Notes: generated by a model from the letters alone, not told the origin. DNA of 64,000 nt from Hetaerina americana (GCA_022747635.1 JAKTNV010000001.1:46074446-46138445), one strand, 5' to 3'; counted from the stretch's first letter, positions 45,666-59,414 are shown. A program made the numbers and translations.

Positions 45666-47988
45666 AACGTTACAGATGTTTAGATGATACGACAGGTTCA
45701 AGATCTGAATTAACTCGACCTAATCCATCTGACTAACTACCTTCATTTTACTCCCATCATCACTGGGTTTATAAAACCGGTTCAAGGCCAAGAGATACGT
45801 CCCTGCCTTCCTACGCCCACATGAGTTTTGGGTCTCCGTCAACTGACAAAACAAATAGCGAAGAGACGGACAGAAAATGAACCCCAGAGGAGATAATTCA
45901 ATGCCTCTATTCCACAGTCACCCCACGGCTTTGCTTATGTTTCTAGGTCTAGAAATTCTAGGCGAGGGAGGAGGAGTGATGTGCCAAATGAATGGGAATG
46001 AAAGAGATACAAGAACAAGAATGGGAAATACCACGTTCGAGAATCTCAAACCGTGAAGATATCGCCACTTATTCAAATTTTAAAATTAAAAATTCCCATC
46101 ATTTTAATCGATTTACAAGTTAATATTAGTCATTTATGAACTTTGGACCCTTTTCTTCTCCTTTCAAACATTTTTTCCCTTAGTATTATACCTTTTCCTT
46201 AGCACAAATTTTTCTGAGTACCATAGCATGCTTTGCGTTATCTTTCTCATGGTGGGATCGATAACACCACTTCGAATCCCTAAACATATAAAAGGTAGGA
46301 GCGCCACATCAATGAAAAACAGTACACATCCCTCGTGTTAGCCAATTGGTACGACAAGGGTTCTAGAGTGTAATTATTCAACTACAGATGATACGATTTC
46401 TACCGGTAATAAATCAAGTTTTTATAGCAATGCGACTAATATATTACTCCTGCCAACGAAAATCAAGTACTTCACACACCGTGGATTCAGTCCCATAGGT
46501 CTTCGTGAAATAACACCACTGAAGGTCTCTTCCTTTCGCCAAATCCAGGCCCAGTTCCCATCAACACCAGTCACGACTGTCATGGGAGTGGAATTCAGAC
46601 CTTTCGTTCATGAGCATCTCAGTCTCGACCTCTATGCCTGTTCGAAAAATTAATATGAGTTTTAATCTCTGCTGTTTGCCAATCTATGACGTCATAGGCA
46701 GAAGTACAGGATGCTCGACATAAATATTTGGAGATGGCCTCGCTTCACATCTGTGCCATATTTAGCGTTTTTCACGATCGTTATAAATAATTTACCCTTG
46801 AAATGTAAGTCTACAAGCAAAATCTTGTTAATTTTATCAGCGCTCTCTCACTTTCTCAAGGTATGTAAATTAGTTTAAACCACGATAAAAAATCGCCAAG
46901 TCTCCCATTAAACTATGGAGCTCATAAAGCCGAAAAAAATTGTACCCTTTCGATTAAGAGCCCAAAAATTATTAGCCTAAAGAAACGGATTTTTTACAGA
47001 TTGATGAATACTTGAAAAAAAATTGACCACAACAACGGGTTGATTTGAAGTATTTGAAGTAGATTTGAAGTTTGCCGATAGAATGCCGAGAGCATTTAAC
47101 ACAAATGCGACTTTTTAGAAGTTTAAACCAAAAATGATCACCCCACGTACCCACACAAATGGAACCCACTTCCGAAAATACCACTCTACCTCTTAATGAT
47201 GACTTAAAGTTATCAAAATATATGGCATTTGTTCTTTATTTTTTGATCTAAAAGTGAATAATCCCAAAAAATGCATTTTATGGCATTTATTCACAGCAAA
47301 GAAGGTTTATGAAGGCAAAATTGTGTGGGTCCTTCTTAACAAATATTCTAAATATTCGGTGTTAATACTTTTTTGAATTCTGAAGAATCGAGGAGCATTC
47401 ACAGACATTATTACATTTTATTGAATCATTTTCGCAATCAATAAAATTAAAATATTTTTTATGCATTAAGATAGTATCTGTAATATTGCAAAATTTCTCC
47501 ACAAATATGAATTGATACTCTTTTGGATACGGAGTGGGGAATTAATAATTTACCAAGTCTTCTCGTGCTATTTCCCTTCAGCTTAAAATTCTAAATGACT
47601 CCAACGTTTAGCAATTAACTAAATTGTCCTTTACGACGTGACGAGGACGTAAGTAATTGACATTAATAGAGTGGCTGAAAGCGCTGAAAGGTAGCCTACG
47701 GCAATGTAGAATGGCATTTCTTAGCCAAAAAAGTAAAAATCAATGGAACTTGGGCGAGGAAAATTATAAAAATATCCAATTTCTCTCATAAGACAGTTCA
47801 AAACTTTCTGTTTATCACATTAGGCAACCTCATCTTAGACGATCCACGTGAAGTAATTTCGGCAACGGCAAATATTAATATGATTACCATCCATTTTTCG
47901 AGCGTAGCTCTTGATATCTGAATGATATTATACTTTGAAGAAGGTGGCCGTGCCTCCAAATATTTCTATAATCGGGTGAATTTCCTTC

Positions 47989-47990
<2 letters not shown>
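45666..47990. other. AT-leaning intergenic DNA
   Basis: No coding, RNA or element signature was recognised. A short internal repeat of TTTGAAGTA/TTGAAGTTT occurs near 47040-47075. Confidence 0.4.
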
Positions 47991-48075
<85 letters not shown>

Positions 48076-48084
48076 TATATATAT

Positions 48085-48139
<55 letters not shown>

Positions 48140-48206
48140 TATATATATTATATATTATATATATACATACATACACATATACATTCACACACATACATGG
48201 GTGTGC

Positions 48207-48240
<34 letters not shown>
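47991..48240. repeat. (AT)n-dominated microsatellite, ~250 bp
   Basis: Almost uninterrupted AT repeats with TATATTATATA variants, passing through (ACAT)n-type sequence near 48170-48190 into (GT)n and (AT)n again. It can form long hairpins. Its Tyr-Ile translations are not genes. Confidence 0.95.
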
Positions 48241-48242
<2 letters not shown>

Positions 48243-48800
48243 AGCGGTACTCATCACGCGTACTTTGTCATCAGCTGACTCTCCCCGCCGCACCTCAAGC
48301 CGGCATGCCCCGAGAGAGCGGAGGCAGCAGCAATCTCCCCCGACTTCTCTTCCATTCACCCCTGCCGTCTCGCCAGCGATGAATGAACTCGCCGGCCTCC
48401 CGTCACGTTAAGGACAGCTGTTGGGAAGCCGGAGAGGGGAAGGAAGGCGGAGGGGCACTTGGCGAGGGGAGGGAGCGAGGGAGGGACGAGCACGGAATAT
48501 CGCTACCTCCAACAAGGATGCATGTCACCCGGATTCATTTATCTCTCTTCCCTACTCCTCACTCTATCAAGTGCACAGGGCCCCTCCCGACCTCCTCTCC
48601 GGGCATCCGCGACCTGGACGAGCTCAGTCGAACTCCGAGGGCACTGGGGCAGAGGGGCCCGCAGGGTCGGGGAAGCACGCATTGAAAGATTATCCCATGA
48701 GTGTCGCCCGGGTTCCGTTTCACAACGCTACAAGTTTACAAGTCCTCGTCGTTTGCACATTATTAGTCCACAGGTGGTAATAAATGGTGAAGCACTTAAC
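48241..48800. other. CpG-rich block
   Basis: GC-rich sequence directly after the microsatellite, open in all three plus frames with no favoured one. No domain, splice pair or TATA box can be assigned. Confidence 0.4.
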
Positions 48801-50834
48801 ACTTGTTTACATTGAAAGTGAGGAAATTTGAAAGCATTATAATATTTTCAACCTAATTTCGATGTATGTCATGCTTGTACGGGTTCAAATATTTTCGTTT
48901 TTCGAAGCAATAAAACATGTTAAATTGGGTAAAATGTTTTTGTGGGTAATTCTCAAATATTGGCTAAATGAAAAACTGATGTTTTGTTTTTAAGATTATT
49001 TACCTTTCTAATTAATCTTTTATACTTCATTTAGAATGTTTGTTTACCTCTGAAATTGTAATATGAATGCATTTATTTACAATGGCGGTTACTAAAACAT
49101 AGGTATTTGTTAAGTGGCAATCTAAAGCTTTAAATTATTAAGGCAATAATGGACTGTGTCATATACTGATGCTGAAAGCAGTAAACTGTTACTTACTAAA
49201 AGATCGACTCGTAAATTTGAAAAATGGGGCCGTTGTGGTAAAAATAAGATGGAGACGCGGGGGGGAGTAGGAGGTGGAAGAAATGCTTCGCCGTCAATAG
49301 AAAGACACCGCAAGTTCCTCAGGCCCGTTGACACGTTTCCCGCCCAGCGGACGGCTCCACCACCCCGATGCCCTCGACTACTTCGCTGAAGGGCACGCCA
49401 GATGGGACGGAAAAGTGCCAGGTACGTAGTTTCAGCAATGGAGATATTATCGAAAAAAAGACGCCACTACTGCACTGTAAGGAATAAGGCAGGGGTAAAA
49501 CCAACTTCATCGGGCATTACTATCTGAGATAACTCCATTTTATAAAACGCGTTACTCTCCAAAAAAATTATTGGTAACCGCATTGTGCGACACGTTACGG
49601 AGAATTGCTTTACTCAGGTAATTCCGGTATGTGAAATCATAAAAATCTATGGGTGTACTCCACAGCGTATAGGGTGCAGCAAAATCATTAGTCCACACGC
49701 TAACGTTCGAACCAACTCGATTGAAGGTGTCTCTCCCACGATGTGATTTGTATGCTGATAGTATGTCAACCGCTGTTTCATTGAGTTACACCTATGGTGT
49801 GAAATAACCTTTGGACAAGAATGTTATGAGACTCAGATTCTATCAGCCGTAAAATTGGAATTACTTTGATTGAGATAATTTTGCAAATAAGATTTATTCA
49901 AGTATAATCTTTAAGTGTAAACAAATTGCATTTCTTTTAGCTAACATTTCGATTTCTTTAATATGCATAGAATTATGAGAAGTTGTATACTTAGTTGGAC
50001 AGATAGGTATTTTCTCTTCAAGAAGGAGAGGAACGGATGGCTTCATTATCTAGAATGATTCCTGAGCTTGGTTTGTGTCGTGAAAATTTGAGGAAAATGA
50101 TGTTCATAATCATGTAGTTATATTTTCGGTGTCAATGGCATCTAATACTCGGAGAGAAATAATAAATGAACTTTTTTAGACATTATCTGCTGATAATTTT
50201 GTTTCAAACTCATGTATTAATTTATGAAAATAGAAGAGGATTTATTCATATCGAAATAATAATTTTCACTATACATTCCCCAACCAATACACCCTACGTT
50301 TCTCTTCAGCATTTATTAGTTCCAATCAAGTATTTGGACGATTAAAGCTGCTTTTGAAGCTCTGTAAAATTGCCTTTGTCACCTCTATAATAAGCACTTT
50401 CACGCACGCCATAGGATATGAATGCACAGTCCTCATTAAAATTAAAGAATGCAACAATAACGGAGCTCAACTCAAGCCAAGTTATTTGCAAATCCGTCCC
50501 ACGACTTAAAATAAATGACCGGATGAGCCGAAAACATTATGAATTACGAACAATAGATTACAATAGATGAGCCATAAAAATTAATGTGAGGCAAAATCTG
50601 AATATTTTAAGGAAAGATGCAATGAAATACTTCAGAGCATTGATGAACTTACAATGAGAGAGGTAGATATAAGGTGAAGTTTCCTGAGCGTGATAAGCTC
50701 AAGAAATTATTTGTGACACATTTGACCCCCATGTGTACAATTACACTTTTTGCTTTAATTCTGTGGGCTAAACGAGCATGTGGAAATGTGCTGATGAAAA
50801 ACAATAAAAATGAATCAATTCTCAGGTTTACATA
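48801..50834. other. AT-rich DNA with a small GC-rich island
   Basis: A small GC-rich patch at 49220-49420 interrupts AT-rich DNA. Nothing else was recognised. Confidence 0.4.
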
Positions 50835-50836
50835 TA

Positions 50837-51587
50837 CGTGGGTCATCCGGAAAGTAGTACCCGTTCGTGCCGCATGAAGTGCTGACGACGCGAGTAGCCG
50901 CTGGACGAGGTCAGATAGCTTCAGTGGCTTGTCTGCCTTCTCTGAGCCAAGTTGCGTGACGCTAGCATTGCCTGTGTTGTTTCTGTGATTGTTTACAATG
51001 TTTAAAAAAATTGAGAACGCCGCCAGTTGTGAAGTGAGGGCAGTGATTAAATTCCTCAATGCAAGAAACGTTCGCCCATGTGATATTCATCGCCAATTAA
51101 AGGAGGTGTATGGAGACAATGTAATGGACGAGTCGTCTGTTCGGCGGTGGTGTCGCAACTTCAACATGGGGAGGGGGAACACACACGACGATGAGCGTTC
51201 GGGGAGACCGTCTGTCATTACAGACCAACTGGTGAGCTCAGTTGACGAATTCGTGAGGAACGATCGGCGCGTCACAATTGATGACATCTGTGAGCATTTT
51301 CCCAATGTTTCTCGAACAATTGTTCATGAAATTGTTAAACACCATCTGCATTATGCAAAAATTTGTGCAAGATGGGTCCCTCGTATCTCAATGAGCTGGC
51401 GGCGAAGGACTATGCAGCAGGAATACAGAAACTTGTCACACGTTATGACAAATGCCTTAATTTGCTTGGAGATTATGTTGAGAAGTAGTTTAAAGTATCC
51501 TCTTTCAAATAAAATTTTTTATGTTTGTTAATATTTACTTTTGTGTCTTTATTTCACGAACGGGTACTACTTTCCGGATGACCCTCG
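50837..51587 (+). mobile_element. Internally deleted mariner transposon with near-perfect ends (element 4)
   Basis: TA at 50835-50836 and 51588-51589 flanks a 751-bp unit. The terminal inverted repeats match at 32 of 33 positions, beginning CGTGGGTCATCCGGAAAGTA on the left and CGAGGGTCATCCGGAAAGTA on the right (reverse complement). The internal region keeps the DNA-binding half of the transposase and the last ~34 codons, but the whole catalytic core is gone. The conserved ends suggest it was mobilised in trans comparatively recently. Its ends share ATCCGGAAAGTA with the palindromic element at 9741. Confidence 0.95.
50998..51488 (+). pseudogene. Transposase reduced to its DNA-binding half plus C-terminus (element 4)
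   Basis: The frame starts MFKKIENAASCEVRAVIKFL, with the ATG at 50998. It includes the first HTH (CDIHRQLKEVYGDNVMDESS), WCRNFNMGRGNTHDDERSGR with the GRPS linker, and the second HTH (RRVTIDDICEHFPNVSRTIV), ending in KICARWVPR. Near 51383 it jumps, out of frame, to the tail LNELAAKDYAAGIQKLVTRY, ending DYVEK and a stop at 51486-51488. No catalytic Asp remains. A continuous 178-codon frame from the ATG, ending at 51531, would yield an intact DNA-binding domain with a novel C-terminal tail. Confidence 0.9.
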
Positions 51588-51589
51588 TA

Positions 51590-53270
51590 TAATAGGACCT
51601 ATATTGCAGAATCGTAGAAAGGTAAGTGAAACCGAAAGCATATGCACAGTGCACACCCTTAAATTTCATGATGGACGAAATTTATCATATCACCCGTGAA
51701 ACACTCCATACAATATAAAACAATCTCTATAACCAAGCTACTTAGTAAATAGAAAAGAATGTAAACATGAAAATCAATTATTAGGCATATACCAACAATG
51801 AGTGGCGATTTCAATAGAAAATTTTTATCTTGTAATGAGAAATAACTTACGCTCTAAGCTTGGAAATATAAAGTACAATGACAAATTTATGCAATAATTA
51901 GCAGAAAGTAAAAGCTAATAAATGCAACTTTAACATTACCTCGCCTGTTTAAGATACAATTGTCCAGCAACGTGCGCAAGCTTTTCATCTTCAAAACAAA
52001 GCGCTGTAACACAGGAGAGAATTGCATAATATGCCCGTAAAGCCGTAAATAAATTATAAAATTCGATCAAGGCAAAATTAAATTCTATGAATTACCACGT
52101 GGCATGAGCAGTATGGGAGAGCGCGTGCCCGCCAATAATGCATTGCTAAAAATATTTGTAACCATTAAAGCTCACTGTCTGGAGATTTATATGGTTGGAA
52201 GTACAGTACGCATGTTGAGAGCGGCGAGGGGTTGCCATGCTGAATGGAGAGGAGGGGAAGTAAGGGGTAGCTAATGAAATATTTGAAAAAATATATGTGC
52301 GGGAAAGAGAATATAGGGTGACTATCGCTGTTTTACGCACACCGAGTTATGTTAATGAACACACAGCATGATGATGACGTCAAAAAATAATGAAACTGCA
52401 ACCCGCCAAAAACTTTAACAATCTACTTCATCCTCCCATAATCTTTCAGAGACACAGTTCGAGCAAGAGCGGACACATACGAGGATAAATTTTAATGGCG
52501 ACACAATTTTCATATGTCTATTCAAAGAGATGCTAATTCAATATCTCTGAAGATAAATTTAAAGATTTAAAAAAATATAACTTATGTAAAGTTGGGAAAG
52601 ATGAGAAGATTTTTAAAAAATAAAAATTAGTATAAAAGTCAGTAGCAGGTACTCTAATCAAGTGTTCATTAGTTAATTCAAACTAGTTTTAATTCAAATT
52701 AGTCGAAAACTGGTAGTTGTGGTAACGAAGAACGAGAAGGCATCCACCTCCGCAGAAAGTGCCTATTCAAACAATATGTCTTTGCAATAATTCTATTGGA
52801 ATTAATCAAAATTAAAAAAATACCGATATATTTAGACAATTAAAATTAATGGAGGTACTACCTCCCAATCTTTAACTGAGAAAAAATTGTTTCAGAACGG
52901 AACCACCTTCTATTTAAATAGTTTAAAAGCTAACAATCTAGAGCCAAATACAGATGACTCATCCAGAGATCTACCTAATATCGGTCTGCTCTCCCTTGAA
53001 AATAAGTCAATTCACTTCTTTTCAACTATTTCCCCCGTGGATTTTACCCAATCTTTTGCTCGAACTGTATCTCTGCTACGTTCCCCATCCAACAAGAAAT
53101 AAATCTTCAGCGAAATACATCAAGCAAACTCTACCGATCTCAAAGAAAAAAGAGAGAGTATAAAAAGGTAAAAAACCATTCCCTAGGCAAAAAATTAAAA
53201 GCTTCAAACACGATTTTCATTTATGATAAATATAAATGTTATATATATATAGAAATAAGCATATGAATCT
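51590..53270. other. AT-rich DNA with one weak exon candidate
   Basis: Mostly AT-rich and unassigned. An open stretch at 52896-53102 after TTGTTTCAG has protein-like composition but no identifiable domain or donor-side partner. Confidence 0.35.
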
Positions 53271-54910
53271 ATGGCATCCACACCTCTTTCCCCTCCCCCT
53301 TTTCCCTCCCCTCCTCCAGTGGCCATCCTCCTCTCACACCAACCTCCAGACCGAACTCCCCCTACCTCGTCCTCCTTCAGAGGAGAGAAAAAAATAATCA
53401 CTCGGGCAGGCACACACACTATTCACCCCACCCGCCCTCCCACCAACCATTAACCCCACCCATCGACCCTCCCCCGCCTTCCGTTCTCTCCTCCTCGATA
53501 TTTTTTCTTTACGGAACCTTCTTTCCCCTACCCCACCCACGACCCCCCCCGCTCTCTCCGACCACCCCCGTGCGCTCTCTCCTCCACCGAAATTCCTCCA
53601 CCAACTCCTCTCTCTTCACTCACACCATTCTCACTGCCTCCAAGGGCCGAACACCACTCCCCCTCCTCCGCCTCCTCCTCTGCCCATCCGTCCCGGTGAT
53701 GCGTACCAAGGACGAGGAGACGACCGCACCCCTATGTCCAGTCCTAATTGCGAGACACCGTACTTCCCCATCTCCTCCTCTTCACCGCCTCCTCCTCTTC
53801 AATCCCTCGAAGGTTCGCACTCCCACGCCCACCTCCCTCCCCCACACACACGACACGAGACCACCCACTCTGATTCTACTCCCAATCCAACCCTTCCCAC
53901 ACTGCCCCGAATAATATTCTTCCCCTCCCTCCCCGAAACCCACGTAATACACTCGGGGTCTCGTCCTCCCACTTCCAGCCCGCCGTTCCCCCGCTCCTCT
54001 TCAGGACAGGCGGGACGGCGTCTCCGGACCTTTGCCGGCGTTCCTTGCCGTCAACATCATAGCCACCGGAGATCTAGGTCCGGACGACGCGCGTGGACAG
54101 TCTCACCAGTCACGCTCCCACCAAGCGGAGGACACCGACGTCGCGGCAAGCAAGCGCTCGACGCGGCAGCGTCTCCGAACCTTGCTGGGCGACGACATGC
54201 ATCCACGCCTGCACCGCTCTTCGCTCGGTTGCGTCGCTCCACCCCCCACAGGCGACAGAGGAAAGCGAGGGCACTCTTAGCCTCTCTCGCACAGGGGTCG
54301 TGCGTGTGACAAGGAGGACGCAAAAGGTACCCCTTCCTTTTTTCGCCCGGCAAGAGAAGCGTGGATGAAGAGGCAAGAGGCGAGCGGGCAAATAGAGTAC
54401 GTGAAGGGAGTGAGTGAGAGAGCGGGACCGGCGGGACGAGACAAACGAGACCACCAAGTCCGCGAGGGAAGGTGTGGCAAAAATAAGGTGAGTGACGATG
54501 AAGATGATGAGTGGGAACCCTCCTACTTTCGCCTCCACAGCAACAACTATGTCACAAGTATCAAGTGCGCACGTCTAGGGTTATTGAAGGGTGGATTCTC
54601 CCGTAGCTAAGCACCCACCACTCTTACACCTCTTTCTCTCTTCGAGGCGATCTTGTCACTACCTCACAACGGGGTGAGTGGGCAGTGACAAAAGTGTATC
54701 AGAAAGGTTGCGGAGGTCGGAGGGGACACACTTGGTTTCCTCCGCCACGGGAACTGTCTCGATCATGAAGCTTGCTCTCACTCTGCCTCTCTCTCTCAGT
54801 CTTTTTCCATCACCACCGCACGCACAACCCGAAGGACGACTCCTCTCTCCCGCAGCAACCGACCGAGACGGCGGCGGCTGCGGCGTCGCAGAACCCGCGA
54901 GACGGCGCCG

Positions 54911-54993
<83 letters not shown>

Positions 54994-56575
54994 ACTCACG
55001 CCCCCCACGGCGTGTGTGGTTTTTTCGGTCCTAGTCCGCGAGTACACGCCCCCCCTTCAACTCACTCTTCCCCGTCGCTCCCCTCTATGCCGGGACGGAA
55101 TAAAATCACGGAAAGTAAGGGTGGAACGGAGATGGGGGAGGGTGAAGGGGTGGTGGTGGTACCAGCGGATACGATTCTCGTCCCTTTTTCTCGACGAGAG
55201 AGGAGGGCACAGTAGACGGCCTTGGAGGGAGGGGGTCAAGGGGAGGTGGTAACTCCGATGGGGGGACCTGAGACGACCGTCTCTCCTACTCTCTATCTGA
55301 CTGTCCAGATCACAAGGCCCAACCGCGGGCCGCGGGAGAGGTCAACTGCCCTCCCTCCTCCATCCACCGTGGTGGTGAGTTGGGTTTCCCTCATCCCTTC
55401 CCCACCCACCTCCTCCCCACGAGGGACTTGGGCAAGCGCAGAGTCAAGGAGGGGACGGGCAGGTGACGGTCGAGGAGTTGGCACTCTCGGCAGCTCCCCA
55501 AAGGCACGGCCATCAACAGGCTTCGTGCTCCCCCAGCGGTATACTACCCTCTTCTCCGGCCACCAGCAGCGGTAGCGACCTCCCTTGCTCGGCCCACACT
55601 CCCTCCTCCCCCGCTTCCACCCTCACTCCCTCTCCTCTCGCCCCCCTAGAACCTCCTTCCCTCCCGCGCACCCCCCTTCCCATTCCCCCTCACCCAACCA
55701 CCCCCACCTCCCCCCGCCCTCACCGCCGAGGCCCGTCCCGTTGATCGGCATACAGCTCGACCCGTTGCCATGGTAACGATCCGAACCTCTGAATTCTTCG
55801 GTCGAGGCGAGGGCGTGTAGGGAGGGGGTGGGGGAAGAGTATGAGGGGAGGAGGGATGGTAGGGAGTGGGAGAAGTTTGAGGAGTGGGGATGGAAAGGCT
55901 TCCCTCTCATTTTCCCACAACTACCTCTCCCCCACCCTCCACCTTTCACCACCCCTCTTTTTACCTCCCTCCTCTCCTCTCCAACCCGCCCCCCTCCTTT
56001 CCCGGAGAGTGCGACGCGCCATCGCAGTGGCACGCACTCTGCGTCCCCAGCTGCTTGGGTCAAGACGTTCACCTCTAGTTCTCTTCTCTTCGTGTCCATA
56101 CATCTGGCGGGAAACTGCTGAAGGCCCCTCAACAAACGACGACGCATGGATACATCCTTTTCCCATCTTTTCTCAGAAAAGATTTCTTTCCACAAATCGT
56201 TTTCCGAAGCCAATCAATCCCCGGAGGGGTGAAAGTCGGCATTCAGCAGTGGTGGTGGAGGAGGGGTCGGAGGCCGGCTCTGGCCTACCATCCCAGACCC
56301 CACCCACGCTCCCCGTCCTTCGCCCGGCGGCGTTCCCAGAGAGTTCCCACGACACTTCATGGAGTGCATATTGATCACTAGCACCACAGCACTGCTCGCC
56401 GCCCGACTTAAATCTCGTCTCGATGAAACTTCGAGGTGCGAAGGCGCGATCCCCGTCTAAGTTTCCGTGCGCTCCGCATTCGGTCAAAGAGTGCGAAGAG
56501 TAAGTGGGGATGTACTCATAACGGTATTGCTTCCAAAAACTCGACCCAAGACTGAACAGAGAGGAAGGCAACTGC
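53271..56575. other. Largest CpG-rich block, possible promoter region
   Basis: About 3.3 kb of GC- and CpG-rich DNA, C-rich on plus up to ~54030 and mixed afterwards. Open frames of up to 196 codons occur on both strands, all low-complexity. Good donor-like sequences occur at AATAAG|GTGAGT (about 54487), GGGGTGAGTG (about 54669) and GTGGTGAGTTGG (about 55373). These would fit 5' exons leading into downstream introns. A (CT)n tract lies inside. I cannot tie the block to a coding exon. Confidence 0.4.
54917..54989. repeat. (CT)n / (GA)n tract
   Basis: About 36 uninterrupted CT units on the plus strand, GA on the minus. Long GA tracts near insect promoters can be bound by GAGA-type factors, but here that is only a possibility. 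Confidence 0.95.
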
Positions 56576-59414
56576 CTCTTCAGCAAATTGACGGGAATTG
56601 TGACATCACCATTTCATTATCTGTTTAGTATTTTTCAATTACTCGTCTATTCCAGGGCAAAATGACGTTTTCCAAATATTTTTCTGTGTGAAATGTAGTC
56701 AAATTTATTCACTAAGTACGTTAAAATAAATCTCACAACAGCAACAAGTTCATGCATGCACTAATAACATAACGCTCATGTGCCTCAACAAGTAAAAATA
56801 TAACAACCTGGTGATTTCACCCACTTACACACAGTAAGCGTAGTCCTGAAAAATTGACCAATTTTTCTCAATTTTTATGGAAAAAAATATCAGAATAAGT
56901 GCAAAATAAATCTTTACAAAGCTTTTACTAAGTTATGGAAGAAGAGATTAGCAGAAATAAATATTTTTTCTTGAAATGTCTAAAATCTTTTTGATCCCTA
57001 ATTTATATTACAAATTTATGATTAAACATTCATTGGAAGCATTTAATTCAATAAAATTATTCTCAAGCAATGCTGTACATTTAAACAGCTAAATTTCTTA
57101 ACACAAACCCGGTGGATGATTCATCTCAGGTAAAAGAAATCCCACCCAAAATGTCAAGCTCGCGCTTAAGTTCATATACCTCTTAGCATTGGAACGCTAC
57201 TGCAGAAGGTAAAAGGTTAATGTTTATCCAAGCAGCGTCGAAATTATTAATGTATAGCATGTTAGGATCAATTCGCAGACACAATATATTCCGCCAGCCA
57301 CTATAAGGATGTGGGGAAGGAAAGGTTAGAGCAACAGACTCAAATTACGTCATGATTAGATAAGTAACTTTATTTTATACGTTTTCCTACCGGGTGTGAA
57401 AAATGTGCTTGAAATTCAGCATATCGCAATTATTGCAGGGAGAGTCATAATATTTTTCCGATAATGATAAAAGAGAGATAAAATTGGAACGTATAACCAC
57501 AAATTGTCAATTTAAATTCTCTTCTCACGGTGATCTTAATTTCAAATACAGAGTATAGCTCAAATAATTTCAGGGGGTCTTCGTGAGGTCTGTAGTTTCC
57601 CAACCGTCTGCAATGCCTGTTTTCTTTGTGATTGAGGGTGGTGCCATTCTAGTTTTCCCAAAAATTCTCAGAAATGTCGCTTTAACAATGTCCAATTTAA
57701 CAAGCAGTTCAAGTCTATTTGTCTTCTTTTAATCTCACCCTAATGACCGATTTCCTCTTTATTCAACGTGGAAAAATACGAGAAATATTTTAAAATACAT
57801 AAATATCCTATCCTTATTCCTCTCTCAAAACTGCAATTTGCTCATCACTTCGCAACCACCAAGCCCTAATAATTATTACATTCCACTCTTATTAACTTAA
57901 AGAGTTGATAGTTTAGTTATTGGTCTCATCTTATGAGTTCTTTCAGGATATTTTCCAAACAATTCGCCCAGTGGCTATGGCCATCAAATTTTAATTTTTT
58001 TCTTTAATTATTTAATACTAACTCAATATTATTTGGACAGCGGCTTTAATTAACTTGCCGTGAAAAAGAATACACACTATTATCTTCATTAATTCAAAGC
58101 GGGGAATGTAGAATACATATTCAATCGTTAGATATTTTAGAAATGCCCTACTGCCATTAAAATTCACTAATTGCGTTTAACGAGTATTCAATTTGGAGTT
58201 TTGCAACACTGCATAAAATCGGCTAAAGGTAAATTCTTTCAGAAAATATTTTCCTTTTTCAAATAAGTGCAATATATACTCAGCAATCATACACAGATAA
58301 CAAGGGCGCATCTTGATATGTCTCTTTTCATACAAATAAATCATTAAAAGCTTCTTCGCCTACATCAACTTACGCTCTTTTTTTCTGAGGAAAATTACAA
58401 GAGAAACTTCGATTAGCAGATGATCAGTATCGCTACAGGTTCAAAAGATAATGGCACCCACGCTCCTAAAATGCAAAATTACTCCTTTAATATGGCTACC
58501 TCTTTCTTTTTTAATGGATCCAATCATTTGAATTCATCCCAAACATTTTTTCGCATTCCTACAACTTCCTTTGGTTAAAATTACATGCGATACTTACAAT
58601 CCTTCTTCCCAACAATTCTACGGCACACTCACACGCTTGCTATAGTCCAACGACACACTCAACACCTAAAAATCAAACTTCACTGATTGCGATCTGAATG
58701 AAATTTTTTTGACAGTACATTGCTGAATTCATTACGAAACACTCGTGCATCTTGGCATGATTTAATTTCGAGAAGGAAAGCAAAAATGAATGGCAGCATT
58801 TGAAAATGAGAAAATAACGGGATGAGCAGGAATAGCGAGTTACATTTTTACACAACTTGGTGCGTATTTTCACACTAGAAAAATTACCAAACTTTAAAAT
58901 GACAACACATAACGATGTTTAAGAGTGTTACACCTAATAAACTACGAGCCAAATTGTAAGGCGAAGGAAAATAAATTGCAGTCAACTACTATCCTGAACG
59001 ATATGCAAAAAGCATGCAAAATTATACTGTCGGTTGCATACTCTTAAGGATGCGTGATATCAAATCAAGCGATCGACAGTTGATGTTAGAGCACTACTGT
59101 TGTTGATAAAATAAATTGTTCATTACTTTTGGTTAAACACTCTCAACCTTTGTCTTCATAAACTTCATGAAAATCATCGGACGGCATTGGGGCAAAAAGA
59201 ACTTGTACTTTTTAGTCACTCTATAACAATATGTATAAAATGTAATGATCAAGTATTTAGCTATAACACTTATTATTACCGATCTGACTTAAATGCAATA
59301 GATTGATTTCTTATATTTTAAAATAAAAAGTTTCTTTTAATAATCTTGTATGATTATAAGTTACCTCCCATAGAGTTTAACGAAGAAGAATATATAAAGG
59401 TCTTACTTTCACCG
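56576..59414. other. AT-rich intergenic DNA
   Basis: No frame, RNA gene or mobile element was recognised in ~2.8 kb. Confidence 0.45.

Noticed and set aside
46240..46300. Possible tRNA-like segment with ACTTCGAATCCCT
   Set aside because: Only a B-box-like match; no A-box at correct spacing and no stems.
47922..48278. Tyr-Ile repeat reading frames
   Set aside because: Translation of an (AT)n microsatellite.
49660..49850. Sequence beginning TAGGGTGCAGCAAAATC, resembling a mariner end
   Set aside because: No partner end in inverted orientation and no transposase remnants nearby.
54659..55215. Ser-Leu or Arg-Glu repeat proteins
   Set aside because: Translation of the (CT)n/(GA)n tract at 54917-54989.
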